Shown in pieces: positions 1 through 5,380 of a stretch of DNA of 5,382 bases (positions are counted from its first letter, which is position 1; every line of letters starts with the position of its first letter). A program made the translations under genes and the position numbers. The stretch is taken from NCBI GenBank assembly GCA_021797295.1, contig JAKAAA010000068.1, positions 1 through 5,382 on the forward strand, read 5' to 3'. The stretch comes from Thermoplasmata archaeon (GTDB lineage: Archaea; Thermoplasmatota; Thermoplasmata; Thermoplasmatales; Thermoplasmataceae). Below the pieces are notes generated by a model. That model had not been told where the DNA came from. It did no database searches and was given only the letters and a program-made list of their open reading frames with translations.

Positions 1-90
1 TATGCCCGTGGAGGGGAAACCTATACCTGATAAGGCAAGTTTTTCTGTAGAAGCGGGAAGCCCTGATCTTTAGAGATGGGAGGATGTCAC
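1..90 (+). mobile_element. Right end of an IS200/IS605-family insertion sequence
   Basis: The tnpB stop codon lies inside a hairpin: CCC (61-63) and ATCT (66-69) pair with AGAT (74-77) and GGG (78-80), leaving a TTAG loop and a two-base bulge. A short GTCAC-type terminus follows at about 86-90. Subterminal hairpins rather than terminal inverted repeats are typical of this single-strand-transposing family. The exact boundary is inferred by likeness to other right ends (GTTCAC/GTCAC) and could be off by one or a few bases. Beyond it, from about 91, the sequence is host DNA, starting 1 bp before the complement of the ppcA stop codon. The left end and any tnpA are outside the window. Confidence 0.75.
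2..73 (+). CDS. tnpB: TnpB (IS200/IS605 OrfB) C-terminal end, partial
   Basis: The plus-strand frame from the left edge to the TAG at 71-73 encodes 23 residues ending in VEAGSPDL, preceded by MPVEGKPIPDKASF. A terminal 'PVEG...VEAGSP' is the hallmark C-terminus of TnpB proteins of IS200/IS605-family elements. TnpB is an RNA-guided DNA endonuclease related to Cas12, whose guide RNA (omega-RNA) overlaps the 3' end of its own gene. The 5' part, including the RuvC catalytic residues and the zinc-binding motif, lies outside the window, so it cannot be said whether the gene is intact. The ATG at 2-4 is simply the first codon in the window, not a start. The gene converges on ppcA. The recognition is from the C-terminal motif alone, but it is supported by the matching element end just downstream. 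Confidence 0.85.
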   Translation: MPVEGKPIPDKASFSVEAGSPDL

Positions 91-91
91 C

Positions 92-1618
92 CTAACCCAC
101 AAATTTCCTGAGAAGTGACATTTCGTATGCATATTTCTCAACTTCGTCAAATTTTTTATTCTTGAATGCCAGCAGGAACAGTGTTGAAAATATATTGTGT
201 TTTTGAACATTGTAAGAATTTTCAGTTGATACTCCCATGTTATCTTCTATATAATTCATATCCTCCCTTATCATTTTTATTATACCTGGATCCACCTTCC
301 ATATTTCTTTTAAGTAATTTAGTGAATCGTAATTGAAATATCTTACACTGGAACGTATATCAAAATACAGATTTTTATAAAGTTCATCGACCAGTTTATG
401 ATACCTCTCTGGCAGTCCGCTGAGCATGGACATTCCAAGTATTTCCGGAGGTATACCAATAGAATAAAGAGCTCCTACAAATGCTATAGCCCTGGGCAAT
501 CTGGCATCTCCCGTACTCCTTGAATATCCGAAAAGACCAGTATGCAATTTTCTTGTCCTCCTCTTTGGGAGATACACTGCCACATCATTTATTGGTCTGG
601 CGATTCCCTCTATTATCTTCTGGAACCTTGATGAATATGAATTTACTATGGCTTTTATATCTTCCTCCATCTGCATGTTAAATATTTCTGGATTGCCCGG
701 CTTATGGGAATTAATCATGGAAACAGCATTTTTCACCGAAATGTCATCATAATCATATCTGAAGGCAGATTGCACTGAAAACGTATAATAAGAATCATAT
801 TCACTTAAAGCCTTTTTAATAGAGTCAGGACCAAGATCTCCACGAAACGGTGACGATCCGGCACCTATTATAGGATAAAGCTCAATCCCAGATTTTTGTG
901 AAATTTTGTGCATACCAGATATGGCATATTTTGCAAGTAGCGTAGCAGGCAGCATACCGTAGTTCATTGCAGGATCAGATCTTGCAATAAATATTCTCAT
1001 ATATTCCGGTTTTATGATTTCACTGTATTTTTCTATTATGGATTGAATACTGAATATGGAATCCTTGTCCTCTATTAAGGGTATAAGATTTATTTTTTCT
1101 GGCAATACCTTTCCTGTAATATCCTTCACATGAACATTATCATATAGTTCAATATTTTCAGTGTTTACAATGCCTTTTTCATAAAACTTCACCACATTTA
1201 GCATACTTTTATAATCTGTCGTAAATGGAAGAATTACCTCAAATACAGGCGCAATATCCCGGTTAAAAACCCTGTTGGCTACATCGTAGTTCAGCGGTAT
1301 GCTGTTTAAAGTCTCATTCAATATTTTCCTTTCTGCACCCTCTATAAGGGGATTAGGTACCCTGTATGTTAAAAAAATATCCCTGCCTAGAACATTTTTA
1401 TCAAAGAATTCCCTGTTTTTTGAAAACAATTTTCTTATGACGTGGGTATCCACATCCTTTCCCTCCGCATCCCACATAACCTCCTTTATACCAAAATCTC
1501 TGTATGCTATATATGCCTCCTCTATTTCATCTTCATTCGATATTATATTTTTACCGCTTGCCCATTGCGGCATCTTTGCATTGTCCGGATGCTGGGTGGA
1601 CATAGTCTTTGGTATCAT
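92..1618 (-). CDS. ppcA: Phosphoenolpyruvate carboxylase, archaeal type
   Basis: Cytoplasmic enzyme that carboxylates phosphoenolpyruvate with bicarbonate to oxaloacetate and phosphate, replenishing the TCA cycle. The 508-residue protein matches the short archaeal PEPC family (about 490-540 aa), not the ~900-aa bacterial/plant type. Visible family landmarks are MSTQHPDN at residues 6-13, WDAEGKDVD near 49-57, the glycine-rich GAGSSPFRGDLGP at 252-264, KRRTRK near 352-357, and the stretch around 364-395 with GYSRSTGDARLPRA and GIPPEILG. I start it at the ATG at 1618-1616 (MIPKT...), not at the in-frame ATG nine bases upstream (1627): homologues begin MIP-T-MSTQHPDN, and the TATA box sits about 24 nt before 1618, fitting a leaderless mRNA. 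No frameshift or missing motif is seen. The C-terminus LLRKFVG and stop lie against the insertion-sequence end. Probably transcribed separately from the transporter operon. Confidence 0.95.
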   Translation of the reverse strand: MIPKTMSTQHPDNAKMPQWASGKNIISNEDEIEEAYIAYRDFGIKEVMWDAEGKDVDTHVIRKLFSKNREFFDKNVLGRDIFLTYRVPNPLIEGAERKILNETLNSIPLNYDVANRVFNRDIAPVFEVILPFTTDYKSMLNVVKFYEKGIVNTENIELYDNVHVKDITGKVLPEKINLIPLIEDKDSIFSIQSIIEKYSEIIKPEYMRIFIARSDPAMNYGMLPATLLAKYAISGMHKISQKSGIELYPIIGAGSSPFRGDLGPDSIKKALSEYDSYYTFSVQSAFRYDYDDISVKNAVSMINSHKPGNPEIFNMQMEEDIKAIVNSYSSRFQKIIEGIARPINDVAVYLPKRRTRKLHTGLFGYSRSTGDARLPRAIAFVGALYSIGIPPEILGMSMLSGLPERYHKLVDELYKNLYFDIRSSVRYFNYDSLNYLKEIWKVDPGIIKMIREDMNYIEDNMGVSTENSYNVQKHNIFSTLFLLAFKNKKFDEVEKYAYEMSLLRKFVG

Positions 1619-1638
1619 AATTACCATATGAAAACTAC

Positions 1639-1649
1639 TTATAAATAAA
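1639..1649 (-). promoter_or_regulatory. TATA box of ppcA (leaderless promoter)
   Basis: On the minus strand TTTATTTATAA lies at 1649-1639, with its TTTATAA core at 1645-1639 and centre near 1642. Archaeal TATA boxes are centred about 24-27 bp before the transcription start, which puts initiation at about 1618, the A of the ATG. No Shine-Dalgarno sequence precedes this ATG, which also fits leaderless initiation. Confidence 0.65.
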
Positions 1650-1652
1650 GAT

Positions 1653-1670
1653 TGTCAGAAAAAATGTCAG
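1653..1670. repeat. CTGACA direct repeat upstream of the ppcA promoter
   Basis: TGTCAG occurs at 1653-1658 and again at 1665-1670 (CTGACA on the coding strand), separated by an A6 tract and offset by 12 bp. The proximal copy lies just upstream of the ppcA TATA box, where archaeal activators or BRE-adjacent factors can bind. The repeat is only six bases, so chance is a real possibility. Confidence 0.25.
1659..1664 (-). terminator. Possible T-tract terminator after btuD
   Basis: The minus strand has T6 at 1664-1659 and a looser T-rich stretch at 1697-1686 downstream of the btuD stop (1752-1750) and before the ppcA TATA box. Archaeal transcription commonly ends at U-tracts without a strong hairpin, so these could separate the btuFCD transcript from ppcA. 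Apart from these tracts, the promoter and the short repeat, nothing was found in 1619-1749. Confidence 0.3.
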
Positions 1671-1749
1671 TTATCTCATTTCTGCAAATAAAATAATATT
1701 AATCTATGATTTATAATAACCATGCAGCACCAATAACTTTTTAATAGTC

Positions 1750-2499
1750 CTAATGGATTTGCCCGAACTCCGCAGGATAAAATCTGAGGCCTTCCGGAGA
1801 CATATATCTGTCAAATTTTGCATCATAAGCTATTTCAAGATTTTTTATATTTATAGCTGCGTCTCTTGGGCCATAAGACAAAATTTCTCCATCCTTCATT
1901 AAAATAATGGAATCAGAAATATTGTAAGCGAGGTTTATGTCGTGCAGAACAAGCAGTATACCTTTTCCAGCATTCTTCAAATTTTTAAGTATTTTTACTA
2001 GAAGGTTAATTTTATCAATATCGAGAAAGGATGATGGTTCATCAAGTATAATGTATTCAGGATTCTGGTATATTACAGCAGCAATCATAATCATTCTTTT
2101 TTCCCCACCACTCAAGGTGGAGTAATCACGGTTGATAAAATTTTCAACACCACACATTTTCATTGAATTATATAGATTCTGGTAATCATATTTTCTAGTG
2201 AAACCGTTAATTTCCATAATATCTCTAACATTCAATCCCAGTGGTTCAGGTAACTCCTGCTGAACATAACCTGTATACCTTGCAATTTCGCTGGTATCCA
2301 ACGTTTTAAGACTCTTATTATCTATAAGGATTTCTCCAGATTCAGGCCTTATTTCCCTGTTAATTGCAAGGAGCGTTGATGTTTTTCCTGAACCATTTTT
2401 ACCACACATTGTTAAAATTTCACCATGATTCAGGGAAAAATTTATTGGTCCTATATTCAGAGCTCCCCTTTTAAACGATATGTCCTTGAGTTCAAGCAT
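1750..2499 (-). CDS. btuD: ABC transporter ATP-binding protein, corrinoid (BtuD-like)
   Basis: Cytoplasmic ATPase subunit that powers import through the neighbouring permease. The 249-residue protein is a complete single nucleotide-binding domain of the FecE/BtuD class: Walker A GKNGSGKT at 33-40, Q-loop glutamine at Q80 (YVQQ), signature LSGGE at 129-133, Walker B YIILDE at 149-154 with catalytic E154, D-loop SSFLD at 156-160, and the switch histidine at H186 (LVLHD). All catalytic residues are present. Its ATG (2499-2497) overlaps the 3' end of btuC by 8 nt, implying translational coupling; a weak GGGG lies 8 nt upstream. It is the last gene of the btuF-btuC-btuD operon. Assignment to corrinoids rather than iron chelates comes from the adjoining cbiZ, because the ATPase sequence does not discriminate. 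Confidence 0.9.
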   Translation of the reverse strand: MLELKDISFKRGALNIGPINFSLNHGEILTMCGKNGSGKTSTLLAINREIRPESGEILIDNKSLKTLDTSEIARYTGYVQQELPEPLGLNVRDIMEINGFTRKYDYQNLYNSMKMCGVENFINRDYSTLSGGEKRMIMIAAVIYQNPEYIILDEPSSFLDIDKINLLVKILKNLKNAGKGILLVLHDINLAYNISDSIILMKDGEILSYGPRDAAINIKNLEIAYDAKFDRYMSPEGLRFYPAEFGQIH

Positions 2500-3523
2500 T
2501 ATAATAACCCCGCTTTGAAATCCTAGTCATTAACAGCATGAAAAAAGGAACACCTATAATTCCGGTTATTATCCCTACCGGTATTACCTCACCGATAATG
2601 ATCATGTGTGCTATATCATTGGCAATGATTAAAAATGTTGCTCCGAGAATAGCCGATGATGGTATCACATATTTATTTGACCCTCCGTAAATCATCCTGG
2701 AAACATGTGGAAATATGAGTCCCACAAAGCCAATCAGCCCAGAAATTGAAACGCAGGCAGCAACTGAAACAGTGGTCAATCCCATGGATATTAGTTTGGA
2801 TTTTTCGACATTTATTCCAGCCGATCTGGCATACACATCTCCTAACTGTAATGCATTTAACTGCCTGTACATAAAAAACAGAACAATCGATGTAAAGATT
2901 ACCAGAGGAACAACTATGGAATCATCGGACCATGAAATGCCGGATAAAGATCCGAGGAGCCAGAAAAACAATGAATTAATATATTTTGGCCTCGAGTAAA
3001 GTAGAAGCGCAACAAAGGAGGAAACAAATAAAGATATGGCTATGCCTGAAAGCAGCAATACCAGGGGAGGCGCCCTGCCATTTCTGATTGAAATGGTATA
3101 GACAAGAGCTACCACAATAACTGCAAAGATAAAAGCTAATAATGGAAGTGTAAGAAATCCGAAAATAGTTAAACCGAAAACAATCGCAATCACGGCTCCA
3201 AGTGTTGCACCACTTGATACCCCCGTAATATAAGGCTCGGAAATAGGATTTCTGAATATACTCTGTATTACCGCACCTCCAACCCCCAATGATGCTCCAA
3301 CGGCAGCGGCACCGACGGTTTCAGGTTCCCTCAGCTGGGTAACGATAATGTAATCTGATAATTTGACGTTGCTGTAAAATCCAAACTGTTCAAGCACGGA
3401 TTTAATCACATCAGAAACGGGTATTTTTACAGGACCAATATCAAGAGATATGATAAAAGATACAAGTAGTGCAAGTGTAGATACCACGAAATAAAAATAA
3501 GTTTTACTGTTAACTATTTTCAA
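2492..3523 (-). CDS. btuC: ABC transporter permease, corrinoid (BtuC-like, FecCD family)
   Basis: Integral membrane permease expected to work as a dimer with two BtuD subunits. The 343-residue protein has the FecCD family length and a series of hydrophobic segments consistent with about ten helices, the first at about residues 10-27. Family landmarks are VGASLGVGGAVIQSIFRNP at about 75-93 followed by GVSSGA (101-106), the cytoplasmic coupling segment GLIGFVGLIFPHVSR at 262-276, and GVPFFMLLMTR near the C-terminus (324-334). The start is a TTG at 3523-3521: a stop lies three codons upstream and no in-frame Met exists until well past the first helix. GGTGATC (3534-3528) is a strong Shine-Dalgarno match just ahead of it. 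The gene overlaps btuF by 14 nt and btuD by 8 nt. A siderophore or haem substrate cannot be excluded from this protein alone. Confidence 0.92.
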   Translation of the reverse strand: MKIVNSKTYFYFVVSTLALLVSFIISLDIGPVKIPVSDVIKSVLEQFGFYSNVKLSDYIIVTQLREPETVGAAAVGASLGVGGAVIQSIFRNPISEPYITGVSSGATLGAVIAIVFGLTIFGFLTLPLLAFIFAVIVVALVYTISIRNGRAPPLVLLLSGIAISLFVSSFVALLLYSRPKYINSLFFWLLGSLSGISWSDDSIVVPLVIFTSIVLFFMYRQLNALQLGDVYARSAGINVEKSKLISMGLTTVSVAACVSISGLIGFVGLIFPHVSRMIYGGSNKYVIPSSAILGATFLIIANDIAHMIIIGEVIPVGIITGIIGVPFFMLLMTRISKRGYYNA

Positions 3524-4517
3524 TACCGATCACCGCTCCCGGTTCGGGGTTATCATTTAAATGAAATGGAAATGGTGGAATTGTAACATTTTCATTGAAT
3601 ACACTTGAAATCATCCATTGAATTGCGTATATATTTCTGAAGTTAGGCTCTGCAAATATATTATAGCTAAAAGCCATATAATATTTATCATGGCTAACAG
3701 CATATGTTTGGTTATACGGCGTTTCATCCAAATATGTAGTGTTAAATGATGAACCAAGTATAAGTGTGGAAATATTTTTACTTACTATAACCTCATTGGA
3801 TATCTGATAAAAGCTTGAACCATTTGCAATGTTTATTAAATGTGAGTATTTCATCATTGATGCAATAAATGTGTTATTTCCGGCTGTATAAGTTTTTCCA
3901 TCATAAACACACATTGCATACATTGCTGTTCTGTTTTGAACAGTTATATTTTTTTGAAAGTCATTTAGAGAACTACCTATCCAGTTATTTAGAATGGTTG
4001 CGTTTTTTGAATTCCCGGTGATTTCCCCAAGAAATGTATCCTGCCTCTCAATAATACGGAATGTCGTATTTGCACCAGATGATAGAAATATATAATCTAT
4101 TCCAGCATTTAGCAATTCGTTGATCTGTGATTGCTTATAATCAGAGAACGATATTACTGCCTGTGGACTTAAGTTAAGTATTTCCTCGACGTTCATGTTG
4201 GGATATGCGGATATTTCTGTTATATTGCCCGTTACATTGGACCCTGGCCATAGTCCAGGGTATGCATAAATCCCGGTAACATCCTTAATTGCGCCTATTG
4301 CATAGAGTGTAGCTGTTACACTTGGGTCAAGTGATACAATTTTATTGAAATGTAGTCCCGTGACATTGGAATCAACTGTAAGTTCTACACCTTCTTTGAT
4401 TTTTGGATGATAACCATGAACCTCTGCAACATAAATCCCAGATAGGACAACAATAATTGCAACTATCATGATCACTATTAATTTGAACGGCTTATCCATG
4501 GGTGTACAGTTAATCAT
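3510..4517 (-). CDS. btuF: Corrinoid ABC transporter substrate-binding protein (BtuF-like), membrane-anchored
   Basis: Extracellular binding protein that would deliver corrinoid to BtuC. The 335 residues begin with a short basic segment and one hydrophobic helix (about 13-30, LIVIMIVAIIVVLSGIYV). No lipobox cysteine follows it, so it is probably held by an uncleaved signal anchor or cleaved without lipidation. The mature part opens with the class III binding-protein motif KIVSLDPSVTATLYAIGA at 59-76, then VTGIYAYP, and continues with NMNVEEILNLSPQAVI (107-122), as in BtuF/FepB-type proteins. At least 13 N-X-S/T sequons are spread over the external domain, implying heavy N-glycosylation. The ATG at 4517 is chosen because a TATA-like element lies about 26 nt upstream (leaderless); the ATG at 4499 is a less likely alternative. 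First gene of the operon and divergent from cbiZ. Substrate is inferred from context. Confidence 0.85.
   Translation of the reverse strand: MINCTPMDKPFKLIVIMIVAIIVVLSGIYVAEVHGYHPKIKEGVELTVDSNVTGLHFNKIVSLDPSVTATLYAIGAIKDVTGIYAYPGLWPGSNVTGNITEISAYPNMNVEEILNLSPQAVISFSDYKQSQINELLNAGIDYIFLSSGANTTFRIIERQDTFLGEITGNSKNATILNNWIGSSLNDFQKNITVQNRTAMYAMCVYDGKTYTAGNNTFIASMMKYSHLINIANGSSFYQISNEVIVSKNISTLILGSSFNTTYLDETPYNQTYAVSHDKYYMAFSYNIFAEPNFRNIYAIQWMISSVFNENVTIPPFPFHLNDNPEPGAVIGIENS
3528..3534 (-). promoter_or_regulatory. Ribosome binding site fixing the TTG start of btuC
   Basis: The minus strand reads GGTGATC at 3534-3528, complementary to the GATCACC of the archaeal 16S rRNA 3' end, and ends 4 nt before the TTG at 3523. 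It lies inside the btuF coding region. This is the clearest Shine-Dalgarno in the window, in contrast to the leaderless first genes, and it supports internal initiation at a non-ATG codon. Confidence 0.65.
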
Positions 4518-4523
4518 TATTTT

Positions 4524-4557
4524 TAAAGTTTACTTAATTTTATTAAAGTTCACTTTA
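4524..4557. promoter_or_regulatory. Tandem dyad, candidate operator shared by btuFCD and cbiZ
   Basis: Two copies of a 14-bp dyad lie in the 76-bp divergent region. The distal copy (4544-4557) is a perfect palindrome, TAAAGT-TC-ACTTTA. The btuF-proximal copy (4524-4537) is TAAAGT-TT-ACTTAA, with one broken pair. Seen as direct repeats, 4523-4535 and 4543-4555 agree at 12 of 13 bases and are exactly 20 bp apart, about two helical turns. One copy overlaps the btuF TATA box, the other sits between that box and the btuF start. The distal copy also ends just upstream of the probable cbiZ TATA element. This geometry suits a repressor binding as two dimers on one DNA face. The regulator and its ligand are unknown; a corrinoid-responsive factor is inference. 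Confidence 0.5.
4540..4547 (-). promoter_or_regulatory. TATA box of the btuFCD operon
   Basis: On the minus strand TTTAATAA lies at 4547-4540, centred about 26 nt before the btuF ATG at 4517, so the predicted transcript starts at or next to the start codon. No Shine-Dalgarno sequence is present. One of the two dyads of the intergenic region covers half of this element. Confidence 0.5.
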
Positions 4558-4563
4558 CAATAG

Positions 4564-4570
4564 AATAAAA
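4564..4570 (+). promoter_or_regulatory. Possible TATA box of cbiZ
   Basis: AATAAAA at 4564-4570 is centred about 27 nt before the cbiZ ATG (4594), the same geometry as the ppcA and btuF promoters, and would again give a leaderless mRNA. The match to a TATA consensus is weak, and no Shine-Dalgarno sequence precedes the ATG. Confidence 0.35.
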
Positions 4571-4593
4571 GAGCCTGAACTTAATATGCAATT

Positions 4594-5223
4594 ATGAGAG
4601 TAAAACCAAAATTTAGCATCTATAATGAATTTTATCTTGTAGAATTTAATCACATAGCTAGGAAATATAGTTCAGCTCCCTATAGAGGTGGAATTGGCAC
4701 CTCTCAAGGTTATATCAATATGCATGTGGAAAATAACTATAATTCCAATATATATGAATATGTAAATTCGTTTCTTACAAAAAATAATCTGAGCACCGAA
4801 TTAACGGTTAACATGACCTCGGTAGATATCCATAAAGTTAAAACTGGAACTATTTTTGTTCAAGATTATTTTATCCAGACTTTTATAACAGCAGGATTTG
4901 ACAATGCTCTCTCCTTGGGAAATAAATCAGGTAAGCCCGGTACCATAAATATATGTGTTGTAACCGATTATCCTTTGACTAACTCCGGCGCTATGAATCT
5001 ATATCAGACCTGCATTGAAGCAAAGGCGCAAGCATTAAATGATATGAATATACGTGACATAATGACAGGAATAGTATCTCCGGGAACATCCACGGATACT
5101 CTGAGCATTTTTGTAATAAATAAGGAGAAGAAATATAATTATGCAGGTAGACTAACAGAAATAGGATATGAAACATCTTTACTTGTTTACAATAATCTTA
5201 TAAAATTTCAAGAACTCAAATGA
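4594..5223 (+). CDS. cbiZ: Adenosylcobinamide amidohydrolase CbiZ
   Basis: Cytoplasmic corrinoid-salvage enzyme: it hydrolyses the amide bond of adenosylcobinamide (and, in some organisms, of certain complete cobamides) to give adenosylcobyric acid, which re-enters the pathway through CbiB. The 209-residue protein carries the family signatures in order: YSSAPYRGGIG at 25-35 followed by YINMHV (40-45), a central FITAGFDNALSLGN at 97-110, GTINICVVTDYPLT at 116-129, the EAKAQAL helix at 142-148, and GTSTD at 164-168, matching the usual GTGTD. The length is close to known CbiZ proteins, and no signal peptide or membrane helix is seen. It is transcribed away from btuFCD, and transporter plus CbiZ is a known archaeal salvage pairing. 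The ATG at 4594 starts the protein a little before the first conserved block. Ends with TGA at 5221-5223. Confidence 0.88.
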   Translation: MRVKPKFSIYNEFYLVEFNHIARKYSSAPYRGGIGTSQGYINMHVENNYNSNIYEYVNSFLTKNNLSTELTVNMTSVDIHKVKTGTIFVQDYFIQTFITAGFDNALSLGNKSGKPGTINICVVTDYPLTNSGAMNLYQTCIEAKAQALNDMNIRDIMTGIVSPGTSTDTLSIFVINKEKKYNYAGRLTEIGYETSLLVYNNLIKFQELK

Positions 5224-5275
5224 GTATTTCATAAATTATAGTAATATAGAAATATCTCCTATGAAAAACCTATAC

Positions 5276-5380
5276 TTAACAATCTTTTATGCCTCCCCGG
5301 TATATTAAATTTGCTGAATCGTTACTCACATTACTATCTTTAGCAATTCTTCTCATGTTGTTTATTTTCTTTAATGACAG
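5276..5380 (-). CDS. Possible 3' end of an unrecognised gene, running off the right edge
   Basis: A minus-strand frame is open from the window edge to a TAA at 5278-5276 and would encode 34 residues, hydrophilic and rich in K, N, R, S and D (including NMRRIAKDSNVSN and ending YRGGIKDC). Most codons begin with a purine, as coding frames usually do, and a T5 run (5268-5264) eight bases past the stop could be a terminator; both favour a real gene convergent with cbiZ. No family is recognised. A competing plus-strand frame from an ATG at 5289 is also open to the edge and would encode a hydrophobic N-terminus (MPPRYIKFAES followed by a membrane-like helix), but it lacks a convincing promoter or ribosome site. 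Only one of the two is likely real, and 34 open codons could be chance. Confidence 0.35.
   Translation of the reverse strand: MSLKKINNMRRIAKDSNVSNDSANLIYRGGIKDC

Larger units (their letters stand above)
1..106 (+). ncRNA. 3' part of the TnpB omega-RNA with its guide segment
   Basis: In IS200/IS605 elements the omega-RNA scaffold is formed by the tnpB 3' end and the right-end hairpin, and the guide is the flanking DNA read just past the element. Here the scaffold would include the GTAGAAGCGGGAAGCCC stretch (47-63) and the hairpin at 61-80. If the element ends at 90, the guide would begin at 91 with CCTAACCCACAAATTT (91-106); the 16-nt length is taken from studied TnpB systems. This guide is antisense to the last codons and stop of ppcA. 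The scaffold 5' end is outside the window, and processing and expression are inferred from the family. Confidence 0.55.

Noticed and set aside
1299..1648. Plus-strand open frames opposite the ppcA 5' region
   Set aside because: They are antisense to strongly conserved PEP carboxylase codons, resemble no family and have no promoter geometry of their own.
1937..2125. Plus-strand open frame opposite btuD
   Set aside because: Antisense to the Walker B and signature region of a complete ATPase gene; composition explained by the opposite strand.
2715..2999. 94-codon plus-strand open frame opposite btuC
   Set aside because: Antisense to conserved FecCD permease sequence, with no recognisable motif; an overlapping shadow.
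4506..4508. Cys4 of BtuF as a lipoprotein attachment site
   Set aside because: The cysteine precedes the hydrophobic helix instead of following it, so it cannot be a lipobox cysteine.
3510..4517. BtuF as an iron-siderophore or haem binding protein
   Set aside because: The fold family is shared so it cannot be excluded by sequence alone, but the divergent cbiZ and shared control region make a corrinoid substrate clearly more likely.
4518..4593. Cobalamin riboswitch in the btuF/cbiZ intergenic region
   Set aside because: The gap is only 76 bp, promoters suggest leaderless transcripts, and no B12-box-like sequence is visible; a full riboswitch would not fit.
4991..5176. Minus-strand 61-codon frame inside cbiZ
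   Set aside because: Antisense to the conserved EAK and GTSTD blocks of CbiZ; no supporting signal.
5261..5308. Short plus-strand frame starting at the ATG at 5261
   Set aside because: Only 15 codons, with no ribosome site or promoter, overlapping the better-supported edge frames.
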